Source of the DNA: an uncultured Phascolarctobacterium sp.
GTDB lineage: Bacteria > Bacillota > Negativicutes > Acidaminococcales > Acidaminococcaceae
Direction of reading: 5' to 3'
NCBI GenBank assembly: GCA_900757795.1
Contig: CAAEPE010000004.1
Location: forward strand, 1-46,341
Length of the DNA: 46,341 nucleotides
The translations under genes and the position numbers were made by a program. The notes below the pieces were generated by a model. The model was given only the letters and a program-made list of their open reading frames with translations. It searched no databases and was not told the DNA's origin. The first letter of the stretch is position 1, and every line of letters starts with the position of its first letter. Below are positions 23,791-32,830 of the stretch, piece after piece.

Positions 23791-24575
23791 ATTACTTGCC
23801 CGCCGCCCATAGCTCGGATAAGTGCCGCAGGATCTTCTGCCCGCATAAGCGCCTCACCTACTAAAACTGCCTGTACGCCCGCCGCTTTCAAAGCTGCCGC
23901 GTCGTCGGCTTTGGTAATGCCGCTTTCCGCTACGAAAATTTTATTCTGCGGAATTTTCTCCCGCAAGCGCAGGCTATTTAATGGATTTACGGAAAAGTCC
24001 TTAAGATTGCGATTGTTCACCCCTATAATTTCAGCTCCCGCAGCTACAGCCATGCTGATTTCCGCCGCATCGTGAGCTTCTACCAAAGCACTAAGACCAA
24101 TTTCCTGCGCCTGACAAAGATACTCTGCCAGCTGCGCTGCACTCAGTAAGCTGCAGATTAGTAAAACTGCGTCCGCACCGAGATTTTTCGCTTCGTAAAT
24201 TTGGTATTCATCCACCGTAAAATCTTTGCGCAAAATTGGCAGTTCCACTACCTGCCGCACATTTTCTAAATACTTGTCGCTGCCTAAAAAAAATTGTGGT
24301 TCTGTCAAGCAGGAAATAGCCGCTGCGCCGCCTTCCTCATAACGCTGTGCCTGCGCCAAATATATCCGCTCAAAGTCAGGAGCAATTAAGCCCTTGGAGG
24401 GTGAAGCCTTTTTCAACTCGGCGATAACGCTTAAACCCGGCATTGTAAGCGCCGCTTTAAAATCTTTTCCCTGCGGTCTTCCTTCGGCCTCATCACGCAC
24501 GCCGTACAGGCTTTTATGCTTTTTCAGTTGTTCCACCCGCAAGCGCGTATAAGCGCTAATCTCGTCTAAAATCAT
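23787..24575 (-). CDS. trpC: Indole-3-glycerol phosphate synthase
   Basis: 262-residue TIM barrel closing the indole ring from CdRP. Visible: VIAELKKASPSKGLI (catalytic Glu and Lys), ISCLTEPQFFLGS, LRKDFTVDEYQIYEA (catalytic Lys), GVNNRNLKDF, VAESGITKADDA and AVLVGEALMRAEDP. A stand-alone TrpC, not fused to TrpF as in enterobacteria. ATG at 24575; the stop overlaps the trpF start. It lies 21 bp behind trpD. Confidence 0.95.
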   Translation of the reverse strand: MILDEISAYTRLRVEQLKKHKSLYGVRDEAEGRPQGKDFKAALTMPGLSVIAELKKASPSKGLIAPDFERIYLAQAQRYEEGGAAAISCLTEPQFFLGSDKYLENVRQVVELPILRKDFTVDEYQIYEAKNLGADAVLLICSLLSAAQLAEYLCQAQEIGLSALVEAHDAAEISMAVAAGAEIIGVNNRNLKDFSVNPLNSLRLREKIPQNKIFVAESGITKADDAAALKAAGVQAVLVGEALMRAEDPAALIRAMGGGQVI

Positions 24576-24596
24576 AATTTTTCTTCACCAATCTTT

Positions 24597-25613
24597 TTAT
24601 TTATTGCTTAGCTCAATGAATTTTTCTAGGGTAGCCAAAGCCTTGCCGCTATCGATGATTTCTGCCGCCAGCTTGACGCCGTCCGCCATATTTTCAGCCT
24701 TACCGCCTACGCACAGCGCCGCCCCTGCGTTGAGTAAAACTGCGTTGCGTCTGTGACCGGGCGCTCCGCTTAAAATCTCACGGACAATCTGCGCATTTTC
24801 TTCCGGCAAGCCGCCTAATAAATCTTCTTTCGTGCAGCGCGCGAAGCCAAAATTCTCAGGCGCGATTACATAATTACGCATCCAACCGTCTTTAAATTCG
24901 CAGATAGCTGTAGGCGCGCTCAGCGAAATTTCGTCTAACTTATCCTTACCGTAAACTACCATGCCGCGCTGCACGCCAAGATTTATCAAAACTTGCGCCA
25001 AAGGCTGCACTAAATATTCGTCGTACACACCCAAAAGCTGCATTTTAGGGCTGGCAGGATTGGTCAGAGGCCCCAAAATATTAAACACAGTGCGGATACC
25101 TAGTTCCTTGCGTATGCCGCCAACATATTTCATAGAAGTGTGATATTTCTGCGCAAAGAAGAAGCATATGCCAACTTTTTGCAAAAGCTCCACACATTTT
25201 TCAGGGCTTTGGTGAATGTTGACGCCTAAAGCCTCCAAGCAGTCCGCCGTACCGCATTTTGAAGAAGCAGCGCGATTGCCATGCTTAGCTACTTTCATGC
25301 CACCAGCAGCCGCAACCAAAGCGGAGGTTGTGGAAATATTAAAGCTGTTGGCGTTATCGCCGCCTGTACCGACAATCTCGAAAACCTCCATGCCTGTTGC
25401 ACATTTGATAGCATGATCCCGCATAGCGGCGGCGCAACCTGCGATTTCGTCAGTAGTTTCGGCCGTGGTGCTTTTAGTGGATAGAGCCGCCAAAAAAGCT
25501 GCGTTTTGAGTGGCGCTTGTTTCGCCGCTCATAATTTCACTCATTACCGCGTAGGCTTCCTTATAAGTCAAATCCTGTTTATCAACTATTTTTACGATTG
25601 CTTCTTTAATCAT
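24597..25613 (-). CDS. trpD: Anthranilate phosphoribosyltransferase
   Basis: Transfers phosphoribose from PRPP to anthranilate; 338 residues from the chosen ATG at 25613, which follows GAGGAG with a 9-base spacer. A TTG at 25622 lies on the ribosome site itself. Visible: EIVGTGGDNANSFNIST (PRPP loop), KHGNRAASSKCGTADCLEALG, FNILGPLTNPASP and VYGKDKLDEIS. There is no fused amidotransferase (TrpG) domain. It is the first gene after the T-box; neither trpE nor trpG precedes it. Confidence 0.95.
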   Translation of the reverse strand: MIKEAIVKIVDKQDLTYKEAYAVMSEIMSGETSATQNAAFLAALSTKSTTAETTDEIAGCAAAMRDHAIKCATGMEVFEIVGTGGDNANSFNISTTSALVAAAGGMKVAKHGNRAASSKCGTADCLEALGVNIHQSPEKCVELLQKVGICFFFAQKYHTSMKYVGGIRKELGIRTVFNILGPLTNPASPKMQLLGVYDEYLVQPLAQVLINLGVQRGMVVYGKDKLDEISLSAPTAICEFKDGWMRNYVIAPENFGFARCTKEDLLGGLPEENAQIVREILSGAPGHRRNAVLLNAGAALCVGGKAENMADGVKLAAEIIDSGKALATLEKFIELSNK

Positions 25614-25731
25614 GCTGCTCAACTCCTCTTTTCCATGCTGTAAAATTTTTTACTGCCAAAAGGAAAGGAAGGATTCAGCATACCGCAAGGTGATTTTGCC
25701 AAAATTTACGAAAATTTTTTCTCGTAATAAT

Positions 25732-26022
25732 AAAAAAAGCCTGTCCCTGAATTTCTCAAGGACAGGCCATAATTACATATACCTGCGGTACCACCTTGTT
25801 TCGCCGTTACCGGCGCACTTTTGCAGAATGCCATCACATTCCTCACCCATAACGCAGGTGCTGCGTAACAGAATACTCTTAGAAAAATCTAATTTGACTG
25901 TTCCCTCAATGGTCCATTTGTCGGTCTGCATCTCTATCCGGCTCCCAGCTGCCCGGACTCTCTGTAAGCGCATCTACCGATTTGATCTCCATCTCAACGG
26001 TTTGTGGCAATGTTTGAAGTTG
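25732..26022 (-). promoter_or_regulatory. T-box riboswitch, UGG (Trp) specifier, of the trp operon
   Basis: Read leftward, this leader has the T-box parts in order. A Stem I region contains CAGAGAGTCCGGGCAG and GCTGGGAGCCGG. Its specifier loop is GACAAATGGACC, so the codon is TGG (25914-25916), followed by A. Then come a linker, the antiterminator sequence AAGGTGGTACCGCAGG (conserved core GGTGGTACCGC, 25785-25795), and a terminator GCCTGTCC/GGACAGGC (25739-25746 / 25760-25767) with a T-run at 25732-25737. Uncharged tRNA-Trp would stabilise the antiterminator and switch on trpDCFBA. Confidence 0.95.
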
Positions 26023-26027
26023 TGCTT

Positions 26028-26056
26028 ATTTTACTACTGCTTCTAGGCAGCGTCAA
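26028..26056 (-). promoter_or_regulatory. Promoter of the T-box/trp operon
   Basis: Read leftward: TTGACG (26051-26056), 17 bases, TAAAAT (26028-26033). The predicted start near 26022 agrees with the 5' edge of the T-box. Confidence 0.8.
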
Positions 26057-26064
26057 CAGTTTTA

Positions 26065-26095
26065 GGCAAAAAATTTTTATGCTTTTACTTTTGCC
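26065..26095 (-). terminator. Weak hairpin after rpe
   Basis: GGCAAAA (26065-26071) pairs with TTTTGCC (26089-26095). It is AT-rich, with a short T-run beyond. It sits between the rpe stop and the trp promoter and is a plausible end of the long priA-rpe operon. Confidence 0.5.
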
Positions 26096-26122
26096 AAAAA
26101 TTTGTAAAGCAATTTACAGAAC

Positions 26123-26770
26123 TTAAGCTTTGAGCGCCGCAATGGCAGCCTTGGTATCCTCCGCGCCGTAAACATAGGAACCGGCAACGAGAATATTGGC
26201 GCCTGCTTCGCGCACCAGCTTAGAGGTTTTATCGTTAATGCCGCCGTCCACCTGAATATCTACGTTCAAGCCTTCGTCAGTAATCATTTTACGCAGATGG
26301 GCGATTTTCGGCACCATGCTGGCGATAAAAGATTGTCCGCCAAAGCCTGGGTTAACGCTCATAATCAGCACCATATCTACATAGGGAAGAATTTCCTCAA
26401 TAGCGGCTAAAGGAGTTGCAGGATTTAAGGCTACGCCGGCTTTCATGCCCTCGCTTTTAATTTGCTGAATGCAGCGGTGCAGATGTTTGGTTGCTTCCGC
26501 ATGGACTACGATTTGGTCGGCGCCGGCTGCTTTAAAATCGGCAATATATTTTTCGGGATTTTCTACCATCAAATGGCAGTCAAAAAAAAGCTTGGTAGTT
26601 TTACGAATACATTTTACTACTGGCGCACCAAAGGTTAAATTGGGTACAAAAGCGCCGTCCATAACGTCGATATGCACCCAGTCCGCGCCTGCCGCTTCAA
26701 TTTTTTTGATTTCGTCTGCCAAATAAGCAAAATCTGCGGATAAAATAGATGGAGCAACTTTAATCAGCAT
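26123..26770 (-). CDS. rpe: Ribulose-phosphate 3-epimerase
   Basis: 215-residue TIM-barrel metalloenzyme interconverting ribulose-5-phosphate and xylulose-5-phosphate in the pentose phosphate pathway. Visible: APSILSADFAYL, WVHIDVMDGAFVPNLTFG (catalytic Asp), FDCHLMVENPEKYI, MSVNPGFGGQSFI and VDGGINDKTS (second catalytic Asp). The start overlaps the rsgA stop by 7 bp. It is the last gene of the priA-rpe operon, a conserved position in Firmicutes. Confidence 0.96.
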   Translation of the reverse strand: MLIKVAPSILSADFAYLADEIKKIEAAGADWVHIDVMDGAFVPNLTFGAPVVKCIRKTTKLFFDCHLMVENPEKYIADFKAAGADQIVVHAEATKHLHRCIQQIKSEGMKAGVALNPATPLAAIEEILPYVDMVLIMSVNPGFGGQSFIASMVPKIAHLRKMITDEGLNVDIQVDGGINDKTSKLVREAGANILVAGSYVYGAEDTKAAIAALKA

Positions 26771-27654
26771 TTTCTTCCCTCTTTCTCTTTCAACAATTTT
26801 ATTTCCTCAAGCATAGCTAAATAGGACGCGTATCTACTGGCGGCAATCTGTCCCGATGCCACCGCTGCCTTGACGCCGCACACCGGCTCGTGGGTGTGGG
26901 AGCAGGGGCAGAAACGGCAGCTCTGCTCAAAATCGGCAAACTCGCGGAAAGCGCTCAAAGCCTGCGCTTCGTCCACACCCTCCAGCAGCAGATTGCCAAA
27001 GCCAGGAGTATCAGCGATATAGCCCTCGTCAAAAGGCAGCAGCTGCGCAAAGCGCGTAGTATGCCTGCCGCGGCCGATTTTTTCACTGACTGCGCCGGTA
27101 CGCAGATCTACGCTATTGTCAATAGCGTTAATCGTCGACGATTTGCCCACGCCGGAAGGTCCGCCGAAAGCACACAGCTTGCCGCGCAGACGTTCCTTGA
27201 GTGCGGCAATGCCCGTCCCTTCCGTGGCAGAAATAGCATAAACCTCGTAGCCGATTGGCTCATACACACTTTTCACTTGCTCAATCAATCCCTTGGGAGC
27301 TTGATCAGCTTTATTCAGCACCAAAATCGCCGGAATCTGCGCCAGCTCCGCCAGCGCCAGCAGCTTATCTGCCAAAAGGAAGCTAAAATCCGGCGCGGCA
27401 CAGGCGAAAGCCGCTACAAATAAATCTAAATTAGCCATGGTCGGTCGGGGCAGAAAATTTTTGCGCGGCAGCACATTTTTAATCATTCCCTCGCCGTTAT
27501 TTTCCGCTTCCAGCAAAACTATGTCACCCGTAACTAAAGAAAAGCGCCTCTGCTTCATTTTGCCCTTAATTTTACAGGTGTAGGTTTCCGCACCCACTTG
27601 AACATAATAATAACCGTTATAATTCTTTAATACAAGACCTTGCAGCTCTGCCAT
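26764..27654 (-). CDS. rsgA: Ribosome small subunit-dependent GTPase A
   Basis: Circularly permuted GTPase that helps mature the 30S subunit; 296 residues. Order of parts: an N-terminal OB fold (about 1-70), permuted GTPase with G4 LNKAD first, then G1 GPSGVGKSSTINA, a switch region RHTTRFAQLLPF and G3 DTPGF, and a C-terminal zinc site CRFCPCSHTHEPVCGVK. ATG at 27654, 3 bp after the prkC stop. The prkC-rsgA-rpe order is widespread in Firmicutes. Confidence 0.96.
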   Translation of the reverse strand: MAELQGLVLKNYNGYYYVQVGAETYTCKIKGKMKQRRFSLVTGDIVLLEAENNGEGMIKNVLPRKNFLPRPTMANLDLFVAAFACAAPDFSFLLADKLLALAELAQIPAILVLNKADQAPKGLIEQVKSVYEPIGYEVYAISATEGTGIAALKERLRGKLCAFGGPSGVGKSSTINAIDNSVDLRTGAVSEKIGRGRHTTRFAQLLPFDEGYIADTPGFGNLLLEGVDEAQALSAFREFADFEQSCRFCPCSHTHEPVCGVKAAVASGQIAASRYASYLAMLEEIKLLKEKEGRKC

Positions 27655-27657
27655 TTT

Positions 27658-29628
27658 TTACAAAACCTTTTCGCTAGTCAATTTGCCGTTGCAGTACAAC
27701 TGCACTTTGGCCGGAGCCATATATTCTACGCGCTGGCGCAGACGCACACCGCCTTTTTGCGTGCCGTTGTAAATATTCTTTTTACCTTCACCGTCAAGCA
27801 ACACCAGCTGCACGGCAGTTGGCTTATTACCGGGAATGACAAATTCCACATATGCGTTACTTTTTTTACCGCTGCCTGCAGCCACAGAAATACTTACTGC
27901 GTCACCCTGGCTTATTTTTACGCCTGCATTGGGATTACAAGACAAAACTACATTTTTCGCGGCGCTGTGGTCGTTTACTTCCTTAATTTCACCCAATTTT
28001 AAACCAGCGGCTTCCAACATTTTTTTAGCTTCCGCAACGGATTTACCCACAATATTGGGAATTTCCTTATCGCCCTCGTTGATAACCAAATCAATATTGC
28101 TGCCCTTGGGCGCTTTATCGAGTGCTTTGGGCGATTGCGCCAAAACAACGCCGATACGCTGATTGGACTCATGCTTTCTAGTTATCTTTCCAATTTTAAA
28201 GCCTGCATCCAAAAGCATTTTTTCCGCTTTATTTTCAGACATGCCTAAAACCTCCGGCACGGCTTTCAGCTCTGCGCCCTTGCTGATAATTAAAACAATC
28301 AGGCTGCGCTGTTTGCGTTTTTCTCCTGCTTTAGGCGACTGCTCCATAACCGTACCTGGCTTAAACTTCGCAGGATCGCCGTATCTTTCTTCCAAGTCTA
28401 CCTTAAAATCATTTTCCTCCAGCAATCTCTGCGCCTCAACTACCGTCATATTGGTCACATCGGGTACGACAACCTCTTTTAAAGCGCGGTTGAAAATAAA
28501 ATGCGCCACTACCGAAATTGCCACCACGCACAGAGTAATAAAAATTATAAGCTTGGTATAATTGATTTTTCTTTTCCTCATTGGCTCCTGCATATCCTTT
28601 GCTTCATTTTTAGCAGCATGCTCATCTTTAACAGCAGTCTGCTCTTGACGCTTGACAGGCAGTACCACTGTTGCTTCCATATCGTCAGTCTGCGTGCGCT
28701 GAACAGGCTTCATAATCACCGTAGTCTCCGCTTCGTCCGTATAAGGAACAATATTTTTCATGGGACGCAGCTCGTGAGTATAATCCTCGTCACTAAAAGG
28801 AAACAGCTTCATTTTAATATTCAGCAAATCCCTCCGCAGCTGACCGGCGTTAGCGTATCTATCCTCGCAGCGTTTCGCCAAGGCTTTGTCAATAATTTGC
28901 TGCAAACCCTCAGGCACATTTTCCATATAATCTGCCAGCTTTGGCACAGGCTTTTCCACGTGCATCATGGCTACCGCCACCGCCGTGTTGCCAGTATATG
29001 GAACCTTGCCCGTCAGCATTTCAAACAGCACAATTCCCAAAGAATAAACATCACTGCACGCGGTAATTTTCCCGCCGCTAGCCTGCTCCGGCGAAATATA
29101 ATGCACGGAACCCATGACAGCCTTGGAATAAACCATAGTCTGATTAGTTACCATTTTAGCGATACCAAAATCGGCTATTTTAGGATTGAGATTTTTTTCC
29201 AACAAAATATTTTGCGGCTTGATATCGCAATGAATAACATTGTGGCTGTGAGCGTGTTCCAAAGCGTCTGCCAAGCGCACGCCGATTTCTAAAACCGTAT
29301 TTAGACCTAGCTTGTGCTCCTGCATATACTCTTTCAGCGTGACACCGTCCACATATTCCATAACGATATATTGGCTGCTGCCGTCGGAAACTACGTCGTA
29401 AATATTGATAATATATGGATGCACCAAACGCGCCGCCGATTTCGCCTCGCGCTGGAACTGCTGCAAAAGCTCCTTATCGCTCAAAAATTGGTCACGCAGC
29501 ATTTTTACTGCTACATCACGGTCCAGCAGCTGGTCATGAGCCAGAAAAACCTCTGCCATGCCACCATAACCAATGGGGCGAATAATTTCGTAACGCCCAT
29601 TTAATATGGTTGTACCGTTTTTATCCAT
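27658..29628 (-). CDS. prkC: PASTA-domain Ser/Thr protein kinase (PrkC/StkP type)
   Basis: Membrane kinase that senses peptidoglycan fragments and controls growth and spore or cell-wall functions in Firmicutes. I chose the ATG at 29628 (656 aa) with GGAGG 9 bases upstream. The kinase domain (about 10-270) has GYGGMAEVF, VAVKML, HCDIKPQNILL (Cys in place of the usual Arg of HRD), DFGIAK and GSVHYISPEQA. A charged linker, a membrane helix near residues 360-385 (LIIFITLCVVAISVVAHFIF) and three extracellular PASTA repeats (VPDVTNMTVVEAQRLL, VPEVLGMSENKAEKML, IPNIVGKSVAEAKKML) follow. A beta-rich C-terminal tail ends it. It overlaps the phosphatase gene stop. Confidence 0.95.
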   Translation of the reverse strand: MDKNGTTILNGRYEIIRPIGYGGMAEVFLAHDQLLDRDVAVKMLRDQFLSDKELLQQFQREAKSAARLVHPYIINIYDVVSDGSSQYIVMEYVDGVTLKEYMQEHKLGLNTVLEIGVRLADALEHAHSHNVIHCDIKPQNILLEKNLNPKIADFGIAKMVTNQTMVYSKAVMGSVHYISPEQASGGKITACSDVYSLGIVLFEMLTGKVPYTGNTAVAVAMMHVEKPVPKLADYMENVPEGLQQIIDKALAKRCEDRYANAGQLRRDLLNIKMKLFPFSDEDYTHELRPMKNIVPYTDEAETTVIMKPVQRTQTDDMEATVVLPVKRQEQTAVKDEHAAKNEAKDMQEPMRKRKINYTKLIIFITLCVVAISVVAHFIFNRALKEVVVPDVTNMTVVEAQRLLEENDFKVDLEERYGDPAKFKPGTVMEQSPKAGEKRKQRSLIVLIISKGAELKAVPEVLGMSENKAEKMLLDAGFKIGKITRKHESNQRIGVVLAQSPKALDKAPKGSNIDLVINEGDKEIPNIVGKSVAEAKKMLEAAGLKLGEIKEVNDHSAAKNVVLSCNPNAGVKISQGDAVSISVAAGSGKKSNAYVEFVIPGNKPTAVQLVLLDGEGKKNIYNGTQKGGVRLRQRVEYMAPAKVQLYCNGKLTSEKVL

Positions 29629-30376
29629 TACTGCTTTCCTCCTTCTGAGCGGATGCAGACGCAAAAGCTAACAAAATAAACGAAACATTGTCGCGTCCGC
29701 CGTTGTTCAAAGCGTGCTCTAATAATTCATCCGCCGTATGCTCTAAATCAGCATCATTTAAAACTGCGGCAATTTCCTTATCCCGCAGCATATCGCTTAA
29801 ACCGTCGCTGCACATGAGCAACCGATCACCGGACTGCAGCGCAAAGCGAATGTTGTCAATCTGAATATGTTCTTCTACACCCATGGCCTGCATAAGCATG
29901 TGGCGTTTGGGATGAATTAAGGCTTCTTCCTCCGTAATTTCTCCCTTAGCCTGCAAATCAGCCACATAGGTATGATCCCGCGTAATTTGCTGCAAATTCC
30001 CATCGCGATATAAATACAGCCTGCTGTCGCCGATATGGCAGCAAAAGGCTGTCGCTTCGTCAGGCAAATAAAGCGCTGTCAGCGTGGTACCCATGCCGTT
30101 AAATTTATCGTTGCTGGCAGCCATTTTAAGCACATGCATATTGGCTTTGGCAAAAGCTTCCTGCAATACGTCAAAAATATTCTGCTCGCCCTGCTCATGC
30201 CGCAGGCTGTAGGTAGCAGTTTCAAAAGCCTTAATCGTAGAACGGCTAGCTACCTCACCAGCAGCGTAACCGCCCATACCGTCTGCCACGGCGAACAAAT
30301 ACGGTTCGCGTACCAGCAAAGCGTCTTCATTATTTTCTCTGACTAGTCCCACATGGGTCCTGCTGACTACTTGCAT
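29621..30376 (-). CDS. stp: PP2C-family Ser/Thr phosphatase (PrpC/Stp)
   Basis: 251-residue metal-dependent phosphatase that reverses PrkC phosphorylation. PPM motifs: RTHVGLVRENNEDA, FAVADGMGGYAAGEVAS (metal Asp), GTTLTALYL, CHIGDSRLYLYR, LMCSDGLSDML and GGRDNVSFILLAF (metal Asp). It overlaps rlmN upstream by 10 bp and prkC downstream by 8 bp, so kinase and phosphatase are made together. Confidence 0.95.
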   Translation of the reverse strand: MQVVSRTHVGLVRENNEDALLVREPYLFAVADGMGGYAAGEVASRSTIKAFETATYSLRHEQGEQNIFDVLQEAFAKANMHVLKMAASNDKFNGMGTTLTALYLPDEATAFCCHIGDSRLYLYRDGNLQQITRDHTYVADLQAKGEITEEEALIHPKRHMLMQAMGVEEHIQIDNIRFALQSGDRLLMCSDGLSDMLRDKEIAAVLNDADLEHTADELLEHALNNGGRDNVSFILLAFASASAQKEESSNG

Positions 30377-31440
30377 AATTTTTGCTCCTGTTCCTTGGCA
30401 AATTTAGCTCGCAGCTGACCGCAGGCCGCGTCAATATCTTTGCCCATTTCCTTGCGCACCGTAGCGTTAATCCTGTTTTTCTGCAAGGTTTGCAAAAATT
30501 TTTCTATTGTTTGCTTGGACGGGCGTTCAAAGCCCTGCTCCGGTACAGGATTAGCCGGAATAAGATTGACGCTGGCGTGCTTAAAGCGCAGATAATTGCT
30601 CAAAAGCTCCGCGTCCTGCACGCTGTCGTTTTTACCGCGCAAAAGAATATACTCATAAGTTACCTGACGGCCGCCCGCCTTGCTGTAATCTTCTGCAGCG
30701 GCAATAACGTCTACAAAGGGAAAGCCCTTATTTACCGGCATTAAGCTGGTACGCAAATCGTTTTTGACCGCATGCAGCGAAACCGCCAAATTAATAGGCT
30801 TGCTTTGCTCTGCCAAACGGCGGATGCCGGGAATAATGCCGCAGGTAGAAATCGTCATATTGCGATAGCTCATAAAGCAGGTGTCTTCTCGATGCAGAAA
30901 ATCCAGCGCACCTAAAACCGCATCAAAATTCAGCATAGGCTCGCCGCTGCCCATCACCACAACTCTGCTTACCATAGCCTTAACTTTTCGCAGCCGCTCG
31001 TTAAATAAATAAACCTGAGCAATAATTTCTGCCGCCGTAAGGTTGCGCACCGCGCCCTTTAAACCGCTGGCGCAAAAAGCGCAGTGCATGTCGCAGCCTA
31101 CTTGGCTGGAAACGCACACACTGTAACCGTAATCGTGGTGCATCAAAACGGTTTCCACGCTGTTGCCGTCTGGCAAGCCCAAAAGCAGCTTGCTGGTCAT
31201 GCCGTCAGTAGAATTTTTCTCCCGCAAAATAGTTATCTGCCGCGGCAAAATTGTAAAGTTTGCTTCCAGCAACGCAATATCGGCCTTACTCAAATTGTGC
31301 ATAGCATTAAAATCAAAGACCGATTTTTGGTACAGCCATTGAAAAATCTGCTGCGCGCGGAATTTTTTCAAGCCTTTGGCAAGCAGCTGTTCCTGCAACT
31401 CTTCTATTGTTAAACCAAAAAGTTCTATTTTCGTTGTCAT
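30367..31440 (-). CDS. rlmN: Dual-specificity 23S rRNA/tRNA adenine C2-methyltransferase
   Basis: Radical SAM enzyme of 357 residues methylating A2503 of 23S rRNA and A37 of some tRNAs. The cluster motif CDMHCAFC (CxxxCxxC) lies near residue 118; MGSGEPMLNFDAVLGAL, NLAVSLHAVKND and LIPANPVPEQGF are typical. The C-terminal relay cysteine is in KEMGKDIDAACGQL. ATG at 31440, 10 bp after the rsmB stop. Cfr-type resistance is unlikely, given the housekeeping context. Confidence 0.95.
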   Translation of the reverse strand: MTTKIELFGLTIEELQEQLLAKGLKKFRAQQIFQWLYQKSVFDFNAMHNLSKADIALLEANFTILPRQITILREKNSTDGMTSKLLLGLPDGNSVETVLMHHDYGYSVCVSSQVGCDMHCAFCASGLKGAVRNLTAAEIIAQVYLFNERLRKVKAMVSRVVVMGSGEPMLNFDAVLGALDFLHREDTCFMSYRNMTISTCGIIPGIRRLAEQSKPINLAVSLHAVKNDLRTSLMPVNKGFPFVDVIAAAEDYSKAGGRQVTYEYILLRGKNDSVQDAELLSNYLRFKHASVNLIPANPVPEQGFERPSKQTIEKFLQTLQKNRINATVRKEMGKDIDAACGQLRAKFAKEQEQKLCK

Positions 31441-31450
31441 ATTGTTAATT

Positions 31451-32830
31451 TTATTTTCTCTCTAACGCGCAGATATAAAATCCGTCTATGCCGTCCTTTT
31501 GCGGTAAAAGCTGCAGTTCCTCTACCGGCTCGCCTGTTAAGGGATGTGGAAAAGTAACTCTGCGCCAACCGCTGTTGTTAGCTAAAAATTCTTCTATTAA
31601 GTAGTGATTTTCGGACTGCTCAATTGTGCAAGTGCTGTATACTAAACGCCCGCCTGCTTTTACATATTGGGCGGCATTATGCAAAATAGCCAGCTGCAAG
31701 GGCGGAAACAGCTTTAAATCGGCACGCTGCTTGCGCCAGCGCGCCTCCGCTCTGCGCCGCAAAACGCCCGTGCCCGAGCAGGGAGCGTCCACCAAAACTC
31801 TGTCAAATTTTTGCAGCCATTCCTCCCGCAGCACGGTGCCGTCGTTAATTTGGGGCTGAATAATGCTGATGCCCAAGCGCGCAGCATTTTCTTGAATTAA
31901 CTGCAATTTATGCTCGTGAATATCGCAGGCAATAATGCTTCCTTGATTTTCCATAAGCTGCGCCAAATGCGTAGTTTTTCCGCCAGGCGCGCTGCATAAA
32001 TCCAGCACCGCCATACCGGCCTTGGGAGCCGCAACTCCCGCCACCAGCATGGAGCTTTCGTCCTGTACATAAAAAGCATTATGTAGCTTACCCAAAAGCT
32101 TGCTCAAGGCAGGCAGCTTTGTGCAGACAATGCCGTCGGCGCACCACTGGGAAGCCTGCACCTCCGCTCCCTCGTCCGCTAAAGCAGCCATCAGCTTTTC
32201 TCTGGTCGTTACCAGCGTATTCACCCGCAGACACACAGGCGCCGCCGTATTATCAAAAGCCAAAAGCTTTTCCGTGCCCTCGCGTCCCCAAGGCCCCAGC
32301 CAACGCTTTACCAGCCAGCGGGGGTGATAATATTGCAGGGACAAAAAGCCTGCGTCGTCCTGCTCTGCCGCTGGAAAATTTAATTCTCCCGCCTGCTGCT
32401 TACGCAAAAGTCCACGCAGAACGCCATTGACAAATTTGGCGCTGCCCTCGTGACTGACGCAGCGCGCCAGCTTTACCGCCTCGTTGCAGGCGGCAGCAGC
32501 AGGAATTCTCGTCATATAAATAAGCTGATAAACGCTCAGCCGCAAAACAGCCAGCACCGGCTTTTCCAACTGCGCCAAAGGACGGCTCACGCATTTTGCC
32601 AAATACCAATCCAAAGTGCCCAGCGCTTTCACGGAACCATAAACCAGCTCCGTAAATAAACGTCGCTCCACGTCCTCTAATTCGTGAGTGCGCAGATATT
32701 TATTCACGGCAATATTGGTATACGCGCCCTCGTTCCACACTTGCTGCAGCACCATTAACGCTGCGCCGCGGGCATTATTGGGCAGCTGCTGTTTTTTATT
32801 TTTCGTTTGCTTGCTTTGCTGCTTCTGCAT
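31451..32830 (-). CDS. rsmB: 16S rRNA (cytosine967-C5)-methyltransferase
   Basis: SAM-dependent m5C methyltransferase of about 459 residues. The N-terminal NusB-like RNA-binding domain (ALMVLQQVWNEGAYTN ... RRLFTELVYGSVKAL) precedes a catalytic domain with VLDLCSAPGGKTTHLA, the cysteine motif VDAPCSGTGVLRRRAEARWR and YSTCTIEQSEN. I prefer the ATG at 32830, which has AAGGAG just upstream. Earlier ATGs at 32851/32854 have no ribosome site. Either way it overlaps the DUF116 gene. The N-terminus is a Lys/Gln-rich tail. Part of the priA-rpe operon. Confidence 0.94.
   Translation of the reverse strand: MQKQQSKQTKNKKQQLPNNARGAALMVLQQVWNEGAYTNIAVNKYLRTHELEDVERRLFTELVYGSVKALGTLDWYLAKCVSRPLAQLEKPVLAVLRLSVYQLIYMTRIPAAAACNEAVKLARCVSHEGSAKFVNGVLRGLLRKQQAGELNFPAAEQDDAGFLSLQYYHPRWLVKRWLGPWGREGTEKLLAFDNTAAPVCLRVNTLVTTREKLMAALADEGAEVQASQWCADGIVCTKLPALSKLLGKLHNAFYVQDESSMLVAGVAAPKAGMAVLDLCSAPGGKTTHLAQLMENQGSIIACDIHEHKLQLIQENAARLGISIIQPQINDGTVLREEWLQKFDRVLVDAPCSGTGVLRRRAEARWRKQRADLKLFPPLQLAILHNAAQYVKAGGRLVYSTCTIEQSENHYLIEEFLANNSGWRRVTFPHPLTGEPVEELQLLPQKDGIDGFYICALERK

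Noticed and set aside
28501..29292. 263-codon rightward open frame inside prkC
   Set aside because: Antisense shadow with Ile/His/Phe/Arg-rich composition and no ribosome site; the kinase frame has every expected motif.
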